Source: Paraphoma chrysanthemicola | Taxonomy: Eukaryota > Ascomycota > Dothideomycetes > Pleosporales > Phaeosphaeriaceae | DNA: 64,000 bases | Assembly: GCA_020744225.1 (NCBI GenBank) | Contig: JAGMWG010000001.1 | Span: forward strand, 1,488,001 to 1,552,000 | Direction: 5' to 3' | Shown here: one piece after another, positions 9,676 through 20,811 of the stretch | Layout: every line of letters starts with the position of its first letter | How positions within the stretch are numbered: the stretch's first letter is position 1 | Translations under genes and position numbers: made by a program | Notes under the pieces: model-generated | Told to the model about the DNA's origin: nothing | What the model saw: only the letters and a program-made list of their open reading frames with translations | The model's database searches: none

Positions 9676-11808
9676 TCACCGATACATCCTCTCCCTCCTG
9701 ATCCTGCCAGTTTGACAGTCCTCCTTCCCATTAACGCTCCTAATGGCAATGTACCCTGTCTCCGCACCCGCATCCGCATCGCCCAGCTGCACAGGCAACT
9801 TCCTCAGCAGCCTTGCGCGTTCAGCCCCGTCAAGACCAGATCCACCCTGCGGTGCATTGATGTATGGATTGTCGCGTGTAAAGGACGACACGTAATCGAA
9901 GATGTCTGGCGCCGTGATACGAAGTGACAAGAAGAAGCTGAAGATGCCGAGAAGTAGCAGGACGGAGGAGCAGATGACTAGGCAAGCGACCCAGCCAGCA
10001 TTTACGCGGTAAACCGGGACTTGACGGGTGACGATAGCTTCCGTAGCATTCATTGTCAGCGTCTTCGGCGGCAGACCAGTAGTGTCGTTTAGCGAGTTCA
10101 ATGCAAAAGGATCGTTTCTCGTGATTGCAACCGGCCAGCGAGATGCGTCCCAGAATGTATTGAGCATACGCGTTAGTCGATGTGACATATCCACCGACCG
10201 TTGTGGGTCATTGATATACTGCGACCAGTTCTTCGCTGGCGCCAGCTCAGTGTCATCGATCTGCCAGGGTCCATTTCCGTAGATATATGCGTCCACAGGG
10301 TTGGGCTTCTCCAAGCTTTCGCCACCAACAGCTACCAGGTGACGAATAAGGTATTTGCTTGTGTAGCCTTGGTTGATGACATCGTAAGGCAGGTGAGTAG
10401 CGTTGCGCGCCGAGCGAGGCTTGTTCAGTCGTCGCAATCGTTCAACACCGCAAGAATCGGACTCGCATATGATGTTGGCTTCAACAATGACACTTTTCAT
10501 TGAGCACTCGAAGAGATAAAATGCAGTCGTCGAGATTCCCGAGCTGCCGAATATGAGGGCGTCGGGCTTTATAGCAGTACCTCTGGTGTAGATGAAGAAG
10601 TTTCTTGAGGACGATGATATCACGGAGCCAGGGGCGGCCGTAGTGGTAAGCGAGGTCGAGTTCGTCTTGAAACGATCACCGGATTCCAACTCCCTTGCGT
10701 TGTTGAGACCGTTGAGGTACTTGAGCTGCGTAGATTGGTTGGGAAAGACATCAATCTGGTTAGCAGACTTGGTGAAGTTGTTTTGAGGAGACAGGTTGCA
10801 ACCGAAGTACATGTACTCATATGGGACGGTGAAATTTGTTGCACCCTGCCCAGACAAGTTAATGATGTCGATACCAGCGAGGGATGCATAGCTATGGTTC
10901 TTGTTGTGATCAACGGTGTACCACGACCTCGTGGTATCATTCTTGTCTTCAGCTTGTTCAAGCTCTTCAAGACGTGGGACCTTTGGGTGATTCCAGGTAT
11001 CGACTGGTTCTCTCTCCAGGGTATCAACGGTCATAAGACTGGTCATGAGCACGGCATTGGCTCGATTGAAAACATCCTCGTTGTAAGATGATCCCGGAAA
11101 CTTACTCGGGGCATCTACATCGGCATAGAAGATCGACCGATTCTCCAAAATAGTGGTGTTCGTCTCGCGCACTAGACGTAGAGCACTCTGTCCTCCAAGC
11201 GGAGAGAGTGCCCATAGTAAGAGGAGGCCGATGGTAAGAACATTGAGAGAGTGAAGCGTGATCGCATGGCCAACAGTAGCCACCAGGCTTTGGCTACCAA
11301 TGACGTGTTCCAAGAACTACGAGACGTCAGCCTAGTTAGGCCCGCAACATGGTGTGATAGCATACTCCAAGGGTTGTACCGCGCTCTGCTTTCCACAGGG
11401 CAATCTTCTTCAAACTTCTGCCTCCGAGGGCAGCAAATGCGAGAGGGAAGAGTGTCGGACCTAGTAGAATGGCTTCTTGAATATGCCGTCCCTTGTTTGA
11501 CAGCTCCTTCCCATCGAGTCGATAAGCAAGAGCGGCCAATGCTAAAGCCCTGATCAGCTGAATATCTTCCTGAATCGAAAGTAGACCATACCGATGAACG
11601 CGATTGGCATAATAAGGAGCAGAAAATCCGCAATGATCCAGATTGGAGCGCTCGCGATACGCTGTGGCTCTGCTGGCCAGCCAGGAACGTTATGCGGTGC
11701 AGAACGATTCGACACATCGGTGTCTGACCTGTTTGCGTCGATTTCCACAGCACTGTAAGCCGTATCCTCCTTTTTCGCCGACCCTGGGAATCTGAGGGGA
11801 ATTGGCAT
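9676..11808 (-). CDS. Multi-pass membrane protein, large extracellular loop
   Basis: Three exons on the minus strand, 11808-11592, 11541-11366 and 11316-9676, give 677 residues. The 50-bp intron (GTATGG-TTTAG) and the 49-bp intron (GTATGC-CGTAG) carry CTGAT and CTAAC branch-like sites. The N-terminal third has three hydrophobic segments (around IWIIADFLLLIMPIAFIALA, LLGPTLFPLAFAAL and LNVLTIGLLLLWAL). Between them lie ERGTTLG and IGSQSLV, which typify a widespread uncharacterised Pezizomycotina family. A loop of about 400 residues is rich in Asn-X-Ser/Thr sites. A last helix (VACLVICSSVLLLLGIFSFF) precedes a cytoplasmic tail. Topology suggests a surface or endomembrane protein. No catalytic motif was recognised and function is unknown. 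Confidence 0.85.
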
Positions 11809-12907
11809 AGTGACGATGCCTCGAAAAGGTCGTGTGCAGGCGAGGACTGCACGCGAACTTACAGGAGGCGATCATGCTTATATCGAGAAGCTGCCGTTGG
11901 TGGCTGAAGAGTAGCTCATTTCGCGTGCGCCGCTACGGGCCCATGCAGAAAAGCTTGTCCTTGTAACTTACGCCCGGCGTATCTCGAAGTTATGTTCAGC
12001 ATCAAGTACTAGTATAGAGTCGTGCGGAGGCTGCCTCCAAATGACCACAATTGTTATCGCAAAGTACGTCTTCTCTAGACGTTCCTAGTCTGTCCACCAA
12101 CTTAGTGAGTTGATGCAGTTGTGCGTACATCTTAAGGTGCTGAAGTTCTTGAGATCAGATGGTGCGACATTGGACGCCTGACGGGGCGTTAATGTTGTCA
12201 GCCTCGTCGGGACACCTCGCTAGCAAGTGATTGGCTGCGATTGATCTAAAAATACGCCCACGTTCAGGAACGGCGGGAGCGGCTGTGGGCTTGTGAGCAC
12301 GCCGTCTTGTTTTGTCGGTAGCGGACGGTTGAAGAGCACTATACGAGACCTTTGCGCTCCAACGAGACGCTCAAGGGCTGCTCCGAAAGAGCTTGCGCGA
12401 CTGTTACTGAATGAAGTCTTCTCACCTCTCTCTCGCAATTGCAGAGACAATATCGTGACATTGCCAAAAGTCCCCTAGTTGTTCTTGGTGATCTCGGAGT
12501 GAAGCTCTGTCTTTCGTGGGGTTTGCGACGAGTGGTCGTGACTCGAGGAGTGGCCGATGGAAAGTCCGTCGAGAGAAGTGTAGTTCTGGTACAATACAGA
12601 ACATGTTTCGAGTCGCAATTGATCGCACCCTGGAAGGACTCGTTGCGTGCAATCAAGGCCTGACCATTCGGCCCCCAGGCCACCGCGCCGCAATCCCAAA
12701 ACAACCTACCCCTTCCACACAATATCGCAAACAACCATAAAACGCGCGAGCCTCCATACTTGGATGCAGATGCGTACCAGGTTTTTAGATTTTCAGGCGC
12801 GCGCTTCGAAGCGCTACATTGAGATAAGGGACCACCGCAGCTATGGGTAATTTGGACATACTTAAGGAGGATCGATTGCATTGTACATGCGCGGGCATTG
12901 CACAACG
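11809..12907. other. Intergenic region between divergent genes
   Basis: It lies upstream of both the membrane protein (-) and the BTB gene (+). Short open frames on both strands show no domain, and no repeat was noticed. Confidence 0.5.
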
Positions 12908-14032
12908 ATGCCTTCGACTAGAGAGATTCGCGTGCGACTTCCAAAGCCCTCCACACTGCAGAAGACAATTACTGCGTGTTCACCACGGGACGATTCAGCT
13001 GCGCCCGATGCATTTCTCAAGAATGCACCCCAAGACAGTTTCGACTTCGCGTTCAAGCCATCTATTGAATCCATGCGTTTTCCAATGAAGGGTATTAAGT
13101 CTGCAGGCTCAAATCAACTTCTCAAACCTGTCGTGGGCAAGTCTGGGGCTGCACAAACGCAGTCCAAGAAGTGGCGAGTGAAGAACAACACGACCTTCAA
13201 GTATGTGTCTCATTAGGCAATTGTGCATCGTATTGACCTGAGCGACAGTCTTGGCCCATCAGTAGCGAAAGTTGTGGTCGGCAAACCACCGAAGCAACGA
13301 ACATTTCTCGTCCATAAAGACCTTCTCATAGCAAGATCAAAATTCCTTGGGAGCATGCTTGTTGTGCCAAACGACTCTACGCCGAGCGCCACCATCGAAT
13401 TACTAGAGGAAGATCCTGATACATTCCATTTGTACAGCAATCTGATATACTTCGGTGTCCTGACGATGCGAGGATCCGAAGAGTGGCCAAAGCTGTGTCG
13501 TCTTTACGTCCTAGCTGAAAAGCTGCAGGACGCCCAAGCACAGAATTCGATCATGGACTTGATGCACGAGTGCATTCATGAGTGCTGCGAGAATGGCGGT
13601 TTAGATCCACGGGCGTCGCTATGCGAAACGCGTCCAAGAAATCTAGGACAACTGCTGAGTACTACCCCGATTGCAGACCTCTACGAAGGAACATCAATAT
13701 CCAGTCCGGCCAGAAAATATATCCTGGACCTTTACACCTGGTACGGGCAGTCGTACTCGCTAGACGTAGGGGCAGATGCTGGGCCGGATGCTGTTCCATA
13801 CGATTTCCTGTTTGACGTCGCGAAGGCTCTCATGGATCAACGACACAGGCCACTCTTCACCTCAATGCTGGATTGGCCTTCGATGAAATACCACCAGCCC
13901 TTCGAGATGTACGATGTTAGCCAAGCAGCTCATGGAGCAGTAGTGGGATCAGTGTGTGAAGGAAGCAGTGCGGCGTGCAATGCGATCAAGAGAACAGCAT
14001 ACGGCAAAATCAAGTATGGTGATGGGTTGTGA
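12908..14032 (+). CDS. BTB/POZ-domain protein
   Basis: Proposed two-exon model, 12908-13200 and 13249-14032, of 358 residues. Intron 13201-13248 starts GTATGT and ends GACAG with a TTGAC branch-like site; an alternative acceptor at 13242 is also in frame and adds two residues. Exon 2 carries the BTB core: VVVGKPPKQRTFLVHKDLL, ARSKFLGSML, then IELLEEDPDTFHLYSNLIYF. A helical region (LYVLAEKLQDAQAQNSIMDL) follows, as in the many fungal BTB proteins. Exon 1 encodes a basic, unrecognised N-terminus, and the start is uncertain (an in-frame ATG also lies at 12887). BTB domains mediate dimerisation and Cullin-3 recruitment, but the role of this fungal family is not established. Confidence 0.72.
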
Positions 14033-14346
14033 CTTTATAGCGCAGTTTGTGGGGTATTGCAGTGGTCATCGTGGCTTTAATGCAGCGTTCGTTTCGAGAC
14101 TGTGCCTTCCGAACCATACTGCGGGCAAGAAGCCCACTGCGTTGAAAACCTTGAAAATTGATCAGGCATCCCAATCGATGAAGGGAGGCCGAAGCCCAAA
14201 GAAGTGGAGGAGTTGAGGCTAGCAGCGACCAAGACTGACGTGGATTGGTCCAGCTTGACTCTCACGTGACGCGGAGATAAGCCTCTGACCTCCGGCTGCA
14301 TGCACAAGATCTCGAACTTTTTCCCAAACACCCTAGCAACACCAAA
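14033..14346. other. Upstream region of RSA3
   Basis: A 314-bp stretch between the BTB gene and RSA3. No gene was seen. Confidence 0.5.
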
Positions 14347-14939
14347 ATGGCGCCCCCAAGAGCATCAAATAATGCTGACTTCAAGCGGAGAGCAAAGAAG
14401 AAAAGGTCACGGACAGAAGGTGAGCTGCGCGCAGTTGCCAAGAAAATTTCCAAAGCTGATTGACATGTGCAGTCTCTTCATCCAGCGAAAGTGATTCTGA
14501 GAGTAGCGATGCATCAACCCAAAAGAGCCAGGAAAATGTAACCTTAGTCGCAAAATCGCAGGCAAAAGAAGCATCATCATCTCCAGAACCACCTACAGCA
14601 AAGCCTAAAAAGAGCAAAAAGAAGGACAAAGAAGTACCAGCACCAGCCGAAGATGTCGCCATGCCAGACGCTAGTAGTGCAGACACTTCACCAGCACCTG
14701 CACCTGCACCTGCATCTGTGCCAGCGAAGAAGGCAAAAGTTGATGCGCAGCCTCAAGAAGAATTCGGCGCCATCTACCTGCGCAAACTAGCGGCAGAACT
14801 AGCTGATGATCTCGACAAAGTGCGCGAGGCACAAGACTTCAAGGCGAATAGCGTGCCGATGCTGATTCATGCGCTGAAGCAGGGAGAGAGTATGTTTTCG
14901 GCGGAAGAAAAGAGGAGGGTTGTTGGTGCAGCGAAGTAA
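14347..14939 (+). CDS. RSA3: Ribosome assembly protein 3
   Basis: Two exons, 14347-14419 and 14473-14939, give 179 residues. Intron 14420-14472 begins GTGAGC, ends GTGCAG and is phase 1. The N-terminus is basic (KRRAKKKRSR), then comes a Ser/acidic and Pro-Ala-rich linker with a PAPAPAPA run. The conserved C-terminal Rsa3 domain is FGAIYLRKLAAELADDLDK followed by DFKANSVPMLIHALKQG. Rsa3 is a nucleolar factor of early 60S pre-ribosome assembly in yeast. Length and arrangement fit the family, where only the C-terminal block is conserved. The next gene downstream, 130 bp away and convergent, is the displaced N-terminal half of SKI3. Confidence 0.88.
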
Positions 14940-15069
14940 GAAACGACATAGCATGGGAGGAGTTTGTGGAGTTAAATCGTCAATTTGGGTATACCCGTCG
15001 TTCGCATTCGAGACAGTCCCGATGCTTTCCCAACGCCGTTATTATATGCAAGTTAAGACATTCAGACTC

Positions 15070-15978
15070 TCAATATGCCTCCACATCCAGCCCAGACCGC
15101 CATTCCAGCTCAATCTGCCAAGCCAGTCGGAAAGGATGCCGGATGATAACCATATCATGCGCTAGCTTCATGACCTTATCTCGCTTCTCTGCCTTCTCTC
15201 CGCTCGGGAGTACAAGCATTGTATCATACACTCTCTCTAGCAGCTTCTCCTCATACGTTCGCCGCAGCTCGTCGTCGTTTGTCCAGTTGATGATCTCCTC
15301 GTATATGCCTTCCAGCGGACTTTGCGCATACACCTCGTTCTTCACGGAGCTCGTCGTTGTATCAAGTGTCGCACCGAGGCGCAATCTGCGCTCTTCAATG
15401 AGACGTTTTATGGTTTGGGCTTCTTGGGTCTCGTGGATCTCGGCTATGCGCGTGTATGTGAGAGACGGGTCGGGAAGGCGAGCGCCGAGGTATGAATATA
15501 CTGGCGAGGATGGAAGCTGGGTTGCGAGGGCTTGGGCGTATTGCGTCCTCGTGCCGTGTCTGCGCGCCAGGTCGACCAGCTTGTCGATGGCTACTTGGGA
15601 GCGGTGGGCATCGTCACTAGCAGTGTCAGCGTTCATCCTCATATGTCTTGCTGAAACATACACATTCATGTATATCTCTGCCAGCTTCAACCCAACTTCG
15701 GTGTTCTCCTCCACTTTGGCTGGCCCCAGTCGTTCGTACAAGCCTCTCAGCCCGAGCCACGCTTGTGCATCTTCTGGCTTGATCTTTGTCGCGTCGCTGT
15801 ACGCCTTCGCCGCCTCTTCACTCTGTTTGAGGCCGTCGAAGGCGCGTCCTAGGAACAGCTTGGCGAAGTAATTGCTCGCATCCTTCTCCAGTACTGCATT
15901 TGCTTGCTCGACAGCTTCGTCCCACTTCTTCGCGTCGATGGCGGCTTTCGCAGCTTTGAGTGCCGTTTTAGTGGACAT
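15070..15978 (-). CDS. SKI3: Ski3 N-terminal TPR segment, inverted half-gene
   Basis: Two exons on the minus strand, 15978-15662 and 15616-15070, encode 287 residues. The 45-bp intron (15617-15661, GTATGT-GCTAG with a GCTGAC branch site) joins EIYMNV to DDAHRSQ. The protein is the start of Ski3/TTC37, the tetratricopeptide scaffold of the cytoplasmic Ski2-Ski3-Ski8 complex that feeds mRNA to the exosome. It opens with TPR units (AAKAAIDAKKWDEAVEQAN, NYFAKLFLGRAFDGLKQSEE). It also has the conserved non-TPR block EVYAQSPLEGIYEEIINWTN and VLPSGEKAEKRDKVMKLA. It stops abruptly after EWRSGLDVEAY at TGA 15070-15072, exactly where orthologues run on into the next TPR region. That continuation is found on the opposite strand from 16283. 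The ATG context (CACAATG) is good. Confidence 0.9.
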   Translation of the reverse strand: MSTKTALKAAKAAIDAKKWDEAVEQANAVLEKDASNYFAKLFLGRAFDGLKQSEEAAKAYSDATKIKPEDAQAWLGLRGLYERLGPAKVEENTEVGLKLAEIYMNVYVSARHMRMNADTASDDAHRSQVAIDKLVDLARRHGTRTQYAQALATQLPSSPVYSYLGARLPDPSLTYTRIAEIHETQEAQTIKRLIEERRLRLGATLDTTTSSVKNEVYAQSPLEGIYEEIINWTNDDELRRTYEEKLLERVYDTMLVLPSGEKAEKRDKVMKLAHDMVIIRHPFRLAWQIELEWRSGLDVEAY

Positions 15979-16282
15979 TGTGATTATGTTAGAGTGTGTG
16001 AGCCGTCACTGCGGCAGAGTCGGTGTCATGAAAATGCCATGGAGGGTGAATTGAAGGGTTGGTGGGGCGCCAACGGGAGATCGAAGGACAGGCCATGACG
16101 TGCGCTAGCGCGGGACCTGCAGCTAACTACGAAAAGACACAAACATCAACGTCAACCATCTGAGATTCACGAGCCGCACAATTTCTCCTCCTCGCTGGTC
16201 GCTCCCTTACATTCCCTTCTTGAGTACTACAGCATCTTCGGGAGTTCTGCATAGCGTCTTCAAGCGTTCGGACTTGTGCGTC
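15979..16282. promoter_or_regulatory. Shared divergent upstream region of the SKI3 halves
   Basis: A 304-bp region separates the two divergent SKI3 half-genes. On the inversion model, the part next to 15978 is the original SKI3 promoter. The part next to 16283 is former distal upstream DNA that now serves the C-terminal half. The plus strand from about 16185 to 16230 is pyrimidine-rich, like a fungal 5' leader. Promoter activity in the plus direction is inferred. Confidence 0.5.
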
Positions 16283-19200
16283 ATGACCTCGCACGCCGAT
16301 AGCGCGCACGACCAGCTCTACTTGCCCATCTCGAATTTGCGGCAGTATGTGGAGCTGTTCCCTGACAATGGTTTGTCCAAAGTCATTACAGGGTATTTGA
16401 GCAGCGGTATATCGCGATTTCCGCTCTCCGAAAAGCCAAAGGATGCGCCAGATCTCAGCGAGGGTGGGGTAGCACTTGGAAGCGATGAGCCACTCACTCA
16501 GGAAGATTGTTTGGTGTTGATGACTGTAGGTTTTTACTCGGCCGCCTGACTAGAACCCTTTCGCTTACGGGAAACCAGGAAGGTATCATAGAGGCCAAAC
16601 AGTCTGCGTTGGCGCATTGCTTGCTTGGGGACTTCTACCTCCACCTTGAAGAGTATGAGAGTGCCGTTGATACCACGAGGAAAGGCTTGAAGTACGCGGC
16701 AGCAGAGGCGAAGAAGACAGATCTTTCATTCCAAGTCACAAAAGATGCGCTTAACAGTACTCTCGCGACTGCCTTGGTCTACCACCAGGCGCCTAGAAAT
16801 CACCCCGAGGCCAAGGAAATCTTCCAGTCCATTCTCAAGCGAAAGCCGCAATTCACTGCTGCGCTCATCGGTATCGGCCTAGTTCTGGAGGAGGAGCAAG
16901 AGTACGAACAAGCCTTTGATTTTCTCGAACAAGCTCTTAAGCAGGACACGTCCAATGGGCGCATCGGCGCAGAATCCGCTTGGTGTCAGGCGCTTGCTGG
17001 CGACTACAAGACCGGATTAGGTAGACTTCAAGAGTATCTCGACTATCCACAATTAGATGCCACAACGCAGCGTGGTCGAGAGCTTCGCGCGCAGACACTC
17101 TATAGAATAGGTGTGTGCATATGGGAGCTCGATTCCTCCAAGGCTGCGCGGCGAGATCGACAGGGCGCCTACTCCAAGTTCCTTGCTGCGATCAAGGCCA
17201 ATCCAAATTACGCCCCGTCCTACACGATGTTGGGCATTTTCTACGAAGATTACAACAAAGACCGCAAGCGAGCGCGGCAGTGTTTCCAGAAAGCCTTCGA
17301 ACTTTCACCTTCTGAGATTGTCGCAGCTGAGCGTCTCGCGAGGCTCTTCGCCAACCAAGGCGAATGGGACATTGTAGAGGTGGTCTCACAGCGTGTCGTT
17401 GACTCAGGTAAAGCCCGTCAAGTGCCAGGATCAAAAAGGAAGGGCGTCAGCTGGCCATACTCAGCGCTTGGGGTTGTGCAGATGAACAAGCAAGAGTACC
17501 AAAAGAGTATCGTCTCTTTTCTTTCTGCGCTTCGCATCAGTCCGGACGACTATTACTCATATGTTGGGCTCGGCGAGAGCTACCACAACTCGGGTCGCTA
17601 TAATTCTGCATCGCGCGCCTTCAATTACGCCGAAAATCCCACAGATGGCGCGCTGAAGAAGCGATCCGACGATGAGAGCTGGTTCACAAAGTACATGCTT
17701 GCCAACGTCAACCGCGAGTTGAGCGAGTTCGATGAAGCTCTTGAAGGATACGAAGCTGTGTTGACCTCTCGGCCCAAAGAGTTTGGTGTTTCCATTGCTT
17801 TGCTACAGACGCTAGTCGAAAAGGCATGGCGCTGTATCGAGACCGGCTTTTTCGGTGAAGCGGTCGACAGTGCTATTCGCGGCATCGAAGTTGCGGCAAC
17901 GATAACAGAGTACAAGCCGGACGCTTTCAATTTGTGGAAGGTCGTCGGGGATGCTTGCAGCTTGTTTAGCTGGGTACAAGAGCGTCTTGCTGAATTTCCA
18001 GTCGATGATATTCAGGAGCTGCTGAAGAGCAAATCCGACATCGGAGTTGACTTTGACGCTCACAAAGATATTGACGGCATTGGAAGTGATGGTCTAGCCT
18101 CGCTAGGCGCAGAGTCCGAGCCGCCGCTGCGTAAGGCACTCACAGCATCGATCCTCGCCCAAAAGCGTGCCATCGCAAGCTGTGCACATGATGTACATGC
18201 GCAGGCTGTTGCTTGGTACAACCTGGGGTGGACTGAGTACCGAGCTCATGTCTGCCTAGAACAAGAAGGCGACAATGATGGAAGTCTCACGACATTTCTT
18301 CGGGCGTCGATGAAGTGCTTCAAGCGCGCCATCGAGCTTGAAGCCGGCAATTCCGAGTTCTGGAATTCACTTGGTGTCATCACTACCACACTAAGCCCCA
18401 AGGTTGCTCAGCATGCATTCGTGCGCTCGCTGCATCTGAATGATAGGAGTGTGTATACCTGGACCAATCTCGGTGCGCTGTATCTCTTGCAGAACGACAC
18501 AGAGCTTGCACATCAAGCCTTCTCCCGTGCACAGTCGCAAGATCCGGACTATTCTCTTGCTTGGGTTGGTGAGGGCATTGTTGCCCTCCTGTTCGGAGAT
18601 GCTAATGAGGCTCTTTCTCATTTCACACATGCTTTTGAGCTTGCCGAATCCTCTCTACTACTCACCAAGCGTCAATATGCCGTGTCGGCGTTCGACTTCC
18701 TCGTCTCATCGCCTACCTCGTCGGGTGATATCACGAACCTTATCCAGCCTCTTTTCGCCTTGCAGCAGCTGAACTTTCAGGCACCATACGATATCCCTCA
18801 CAAGCATTTGGCCGCACTCTTCCTCGAGCGAGTGGGCAACCATGAGGCGGCCGTTACGGCATTAAGATCGGTCAGCGATACGGTCGAGCAAGATTACGAG
18901 AAGTCGGAATCGACAGAATCGCTGGCTCGTGTTGCTCAAGCAAAGACCGATCTTGCTCGTAACCTCCTAGCCACCGAGGCGAATGAAGACGCAGCTGAAG
19001 AAGCGGAAACCGCCCTAGACTTACTCGCGGAGTTTGACTCCAGCGCAGATGGATCGTCTCTGACATCCGAGCAGCTTGGAAAGGTCAAGTTGTCCGCCCG
19101 TCTCACAGCAGGTCTCGCACACTACTTCAATGGCGCGCTGGACGCAGCCATTCCCTATTTCCGCACCTCTCTCGAAGCCACCGGCTCAAATCCAGATATT

Positions 19201-19761
19201 ATCTGCCTTCTTGCTGAAGTGCTGTGGGCGAAAGGAGGCGACAACGAGAAGCAAGTCGCGCGCGACCAGCTCTTCACAGCCATAGAGAAGCATGAAGGAC
19301 ACGTTGGCTTACTGACTCTCATCGGCGCTATGACTGTTCTCGACGATGATTTGGAAACCATGGAAGCCATCCGTGATGACCTGGACCGGCTACGTACGGA
19401 CAAGTCCATCACAGACCACCAGCTCGCACGTGTCGAAAAGATCATCGAGGCACTCTCGATCTCGCTAGGCGGCGAGGCGCAAGAGCTTGATGAAGCAAGG
19501 CGAAGCATCATGCTGGCGCCATGGAAGCACACTGGTTGGTCTGAACTTGCGGATGCTGCAGATGGCGATGTATTCGCAAGTACGCTGGCGAAAGAGACTG
19601 CGATGCGCAATGCACCGCCGAATGGCAGCTTAGACGCTGTTGGTCTGGCCGGCGCAGTTGCGGCAACGGGACAAGTGGGTGATGTGCAAAGAGCGATTGT
19701 TCTAGCGCCATGGAGAAAGGAGGGATGGAGCGCCTTGGTGGAGTGCGTGGGAAGTGGTTGA
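16283..19761 (+). CDS. SKI3: Ski3 C-terminal TPR segment, separate half-gene
   Basis: Two exons, 16283-16525 and 16579-19761, give 1,141 residues. The 53-bp intron (GTAGGT-ACCAG) joins DCLVLMT to EGIIEAKQSALAHC, matching the family. It begins MTSHADSAHDQ, unlike Ski3, then enters the conserved NLRQYVELFPDNGLSKVI and runs to the normal Ski3 end (APWRKEGWSALVECV). TPRs fill the protein; examples are LEEYESAVDTTRKGL, YAPSYTMLGIFYEDYNK, VYTWTNLGALYLLQND. In yeast the C-terminal arm of Ski3 holds Ski2 and Ski8, so the partner-binding part would be here. With the 287 residues at 15070-15978, the total is 1,428, close to intact Ski3 of about 1,400. The first 11-16 residues appear to be newly coding. 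No stop or frameshift was seen. Confidence 0.9.
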
Positions 19762-20811
19762 AAGGCATGATATCACATTCGTCATGCTCAATGATACCCT
19801 AAGAGCTCTAGCATCGAATTTCAAGATACCCAGGATCCAACGCACTTCTACTCATTGGTGCCACGATGATATTTGAGCATTATGATTGAGGCAAAGTTAG
19901 GTTTGCCGCTCAAATTCAGTGCAGGCCATGGGTGAAGATTGGAGTTCGCGATCGGTTCTTCGCGCGTGACCATGTCATCAGGTTGAACACAAGAGTGACT
20001 GGCACCTGCCTCGTCGAGGCCATCGAAATACATGCATTTGAAAGTGATTGTACAAATGAGATGATATGCGATGCCGAGCTACGAGGAGATCTGCCGTGCC
20101 TATAAGAGGTGGGGTGCTTGCTAACATCCAAAGACTGAGTGTGGTAGGAAGCAGCAAACTGATTGCATATGAGATGATTGCTGATACAGGCCACCAACAC
20201 GCCGCAAACCTGTCGCGGTTTTGTTTCACTGCACCTTAAGATTTCCAGTAGGACACCTCCGAATGCTTTTCGTGTGCGTTCCCATATACAGCACTACTGT
20301 TGGGGTCCAAACAGAGCCTCTAAGCTATTACATTGAAGCTGTCTTTAATACTCTAGCAGTGTTTTCTCATATTTTCGCTACCCATCAATTAGATTATAGA
20401 GTTGTGGATGGGGTGGATCTGTTTTCCCAATGGAGCTGAGAAGATGCCGCACTAGGTGTGGTGATTAGCCACGTCATGTTATGGCTGTGGCATTTCGAAG
20501 GACCTCGAGGCTGAAGACTTGTTTTTGTTGTCCTGCCAATCATGATGCATACTTCACGAGCGCCACGAGGCTGAGCAACAACCTTGTTTCAGCTCACGCA
20601 TTTTCTTCGAGCATGTGGACTTTGGGTCCCAGTATTCTGACTTCAATCTTTCTTTCTAAAATCATTCACTTTTTCTGGTCCGATAGCATATCTCATCGAC
20701 ACAGGTCGTTCATACAGATCTTATCACCAACCTCGTCAGTTCGGATCCTTGGCGCACGAGGCTGAACATTCTACAAGACCGATAGCAGCCTTGTCTGTTC
20801 CTTCACCAATC
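19762..20811. other. Intergenic region with AGGCTGA motifs
   Basis: About 1 kb without a supportable gene. Its right half carries three copies of a C(G/A)AGGCTGA-like motif at 20504-20516, 20564-20576 and 20755-20767, also found upstream of the paralogue at 43549. Confidence 0.5.
20504..20767 (+). promoter_or_regulatory. Three AGGCTGA-core motifs upstream of membrane gene
   Basis: The copies are CTCGAGGCTGAAG (20504), CACGAGGCTGAGC (20564) and CACGAGGCTGAAC (20755). The last lies 45 bp before the start codon. Similar copies precede the paralogous gene at 43549. A shared regulatory site is inferred. Confidence 0.4.

Noticed and set aside
12339..12905. 188-codon minus-strand frame
   Set aside because: No recognisable motif, and the region fits an upstream intergenic spacer.
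14966..15871. 301-codon open frame opposite the Ski3 N-terminal half
   Set aside because: The minus strand encodes clear TPR and Ski3 motifs; the plus frame is Ser/Cys-rich with no similarity.
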